From: Desulfobacterales bacterium
GTDB lineage: Bacteria > Desulfobacterota > Desulfobacteria > Desulfobacterales > JAHEIW01
DNA length: 23,343 nt
Assembly: GCA_030145015.1 (NCBI GenBank)
Contig: JAQYWI010000074.1
Location: 1 to 23,343 of the forward strand
Direction of reading: 5' to 3'
Position numbers and translations under genes: made by a program. Shown piece after piece: positions 23,049-23,343 of the stretch. Within the stretch, counting starts at the first letter, position 1. Each line of letters opens with the position of its first letter. The notes beneath the pieces are model-generated. The model searched no databases. It saw only the letters and a program-made list of their open reading frames with translations, and was not told the DNA's origin.

Positions 23049-23343
23049 CCAGTCCCCCTTTCTTCGGTTTAGAGTTCAACGTAAATGGTTCTGAAAACAA
23101 TTGCCAGAAGAAATAACGATACAATTTTTGATACGCAAATACTTTGATACTGATTAGTGAATCCAAAGGCCAATTTTAATTATTCTATCTTTTGGTTCAC
23201 CACCACTGAAAAAGCGATTTATTTTCAAGATGCCAGGTGCTTATTGTTATTAACCTCCCGTTAAAATACAGAATTCTTTCAATCAAAAAAGATGCTTCAT
23301 CTGCCTTCTTGAAGGTAGTGACTGTCTCGCGCATTTCAGACGC
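23049..23343. promoter_or_regulatory. Upstream region of the sulfatase gene
   Basis: AT-rich, no gene. TTTGATAC occurs at 23127-23134 and 23143-23150, 16 bases apart, about 80-100 bases upstream of the sulfatase start, and may be a regulator half-site pair. The sequence beyond 23160 is cut by the window end. Confidence 0.3.

Overview
The window looks like a chromosomal segment of an anaerobic Desulfobacterota bacterium, most likely a sulfate reducer of the Desulfobacterales or a close relative. The evidence is the gene content: a W/Mo bis-MGD enzyme of the acetylene hydratase-like type, three BadF/BadG/HgdC-type ATPases that activate radical or low-potential CoA-ester enzymes, a large NuoG/GltD-type iron-sulfur flavoprotein, and intergenic spaces full of degenerate dispersed repeats. 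The taxonomic call is inference; there is no rRNA or tRNA gene in the window.

Layout from left to right. 1-578: non-coding, repeat-rich sequence with one possible 42-residue ORF. 579-5903, all on the minus strand: GDPD esterase, MFS transporter, Fe-S flavodoxin-like protein and acetylene hydratase-like enzyme, with gaps of 67-112 bases; transcription runs right to left. 5993-6763 (minus): a canonical CoA-dehydratase/reductase activase, divergent from a DUF2080 + GNAT gene pair (7003-7670, plus) across an intergenic region with a perfect 10-bp inverted repeat. 7892-12709 (minus): a bzdP-bzdQ-bzdV-like module (transcription order P, Q, V), i.e. the two ATPase subunits of a class I benzoyl-CoA reductase-type activator plus a candidate electron-donating flavoprotein. 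The catalytic subunits (bzdN/bzdO-like) are absent. Each gap of this region holds a different palindromic or tandem repeat.

12846-13210 (plus): two small ORFs, one a 48-residue protein with four evenly spaced cysteines. 13230-16575 (minus): a YqgE/AlgH protein and a membrane-anchored GAF-domain class III nucleotide cyclase with a TTG start. 16954-18656 (plus): dtd and a translationally coupled PBP4-type D,D-carboxypeptidase. 18977-23048 (minus): sulfatase, FadL-type outer-membrane channel and periplasmic HAD phosphatase (transcription order), a plausible envelope module for taking up and desulfating an external substrate.

The most interesting parts are the activator/electron-donor module without its reductase, the BzdP-like protein in which the GGQD ATPase motif reads GAEE, the acetylene hydratase-like enzyme lacking the catalytic Asp, and the repeat elements that separate the activator genes. 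Family names are assigned from motif recall, not from database searches.
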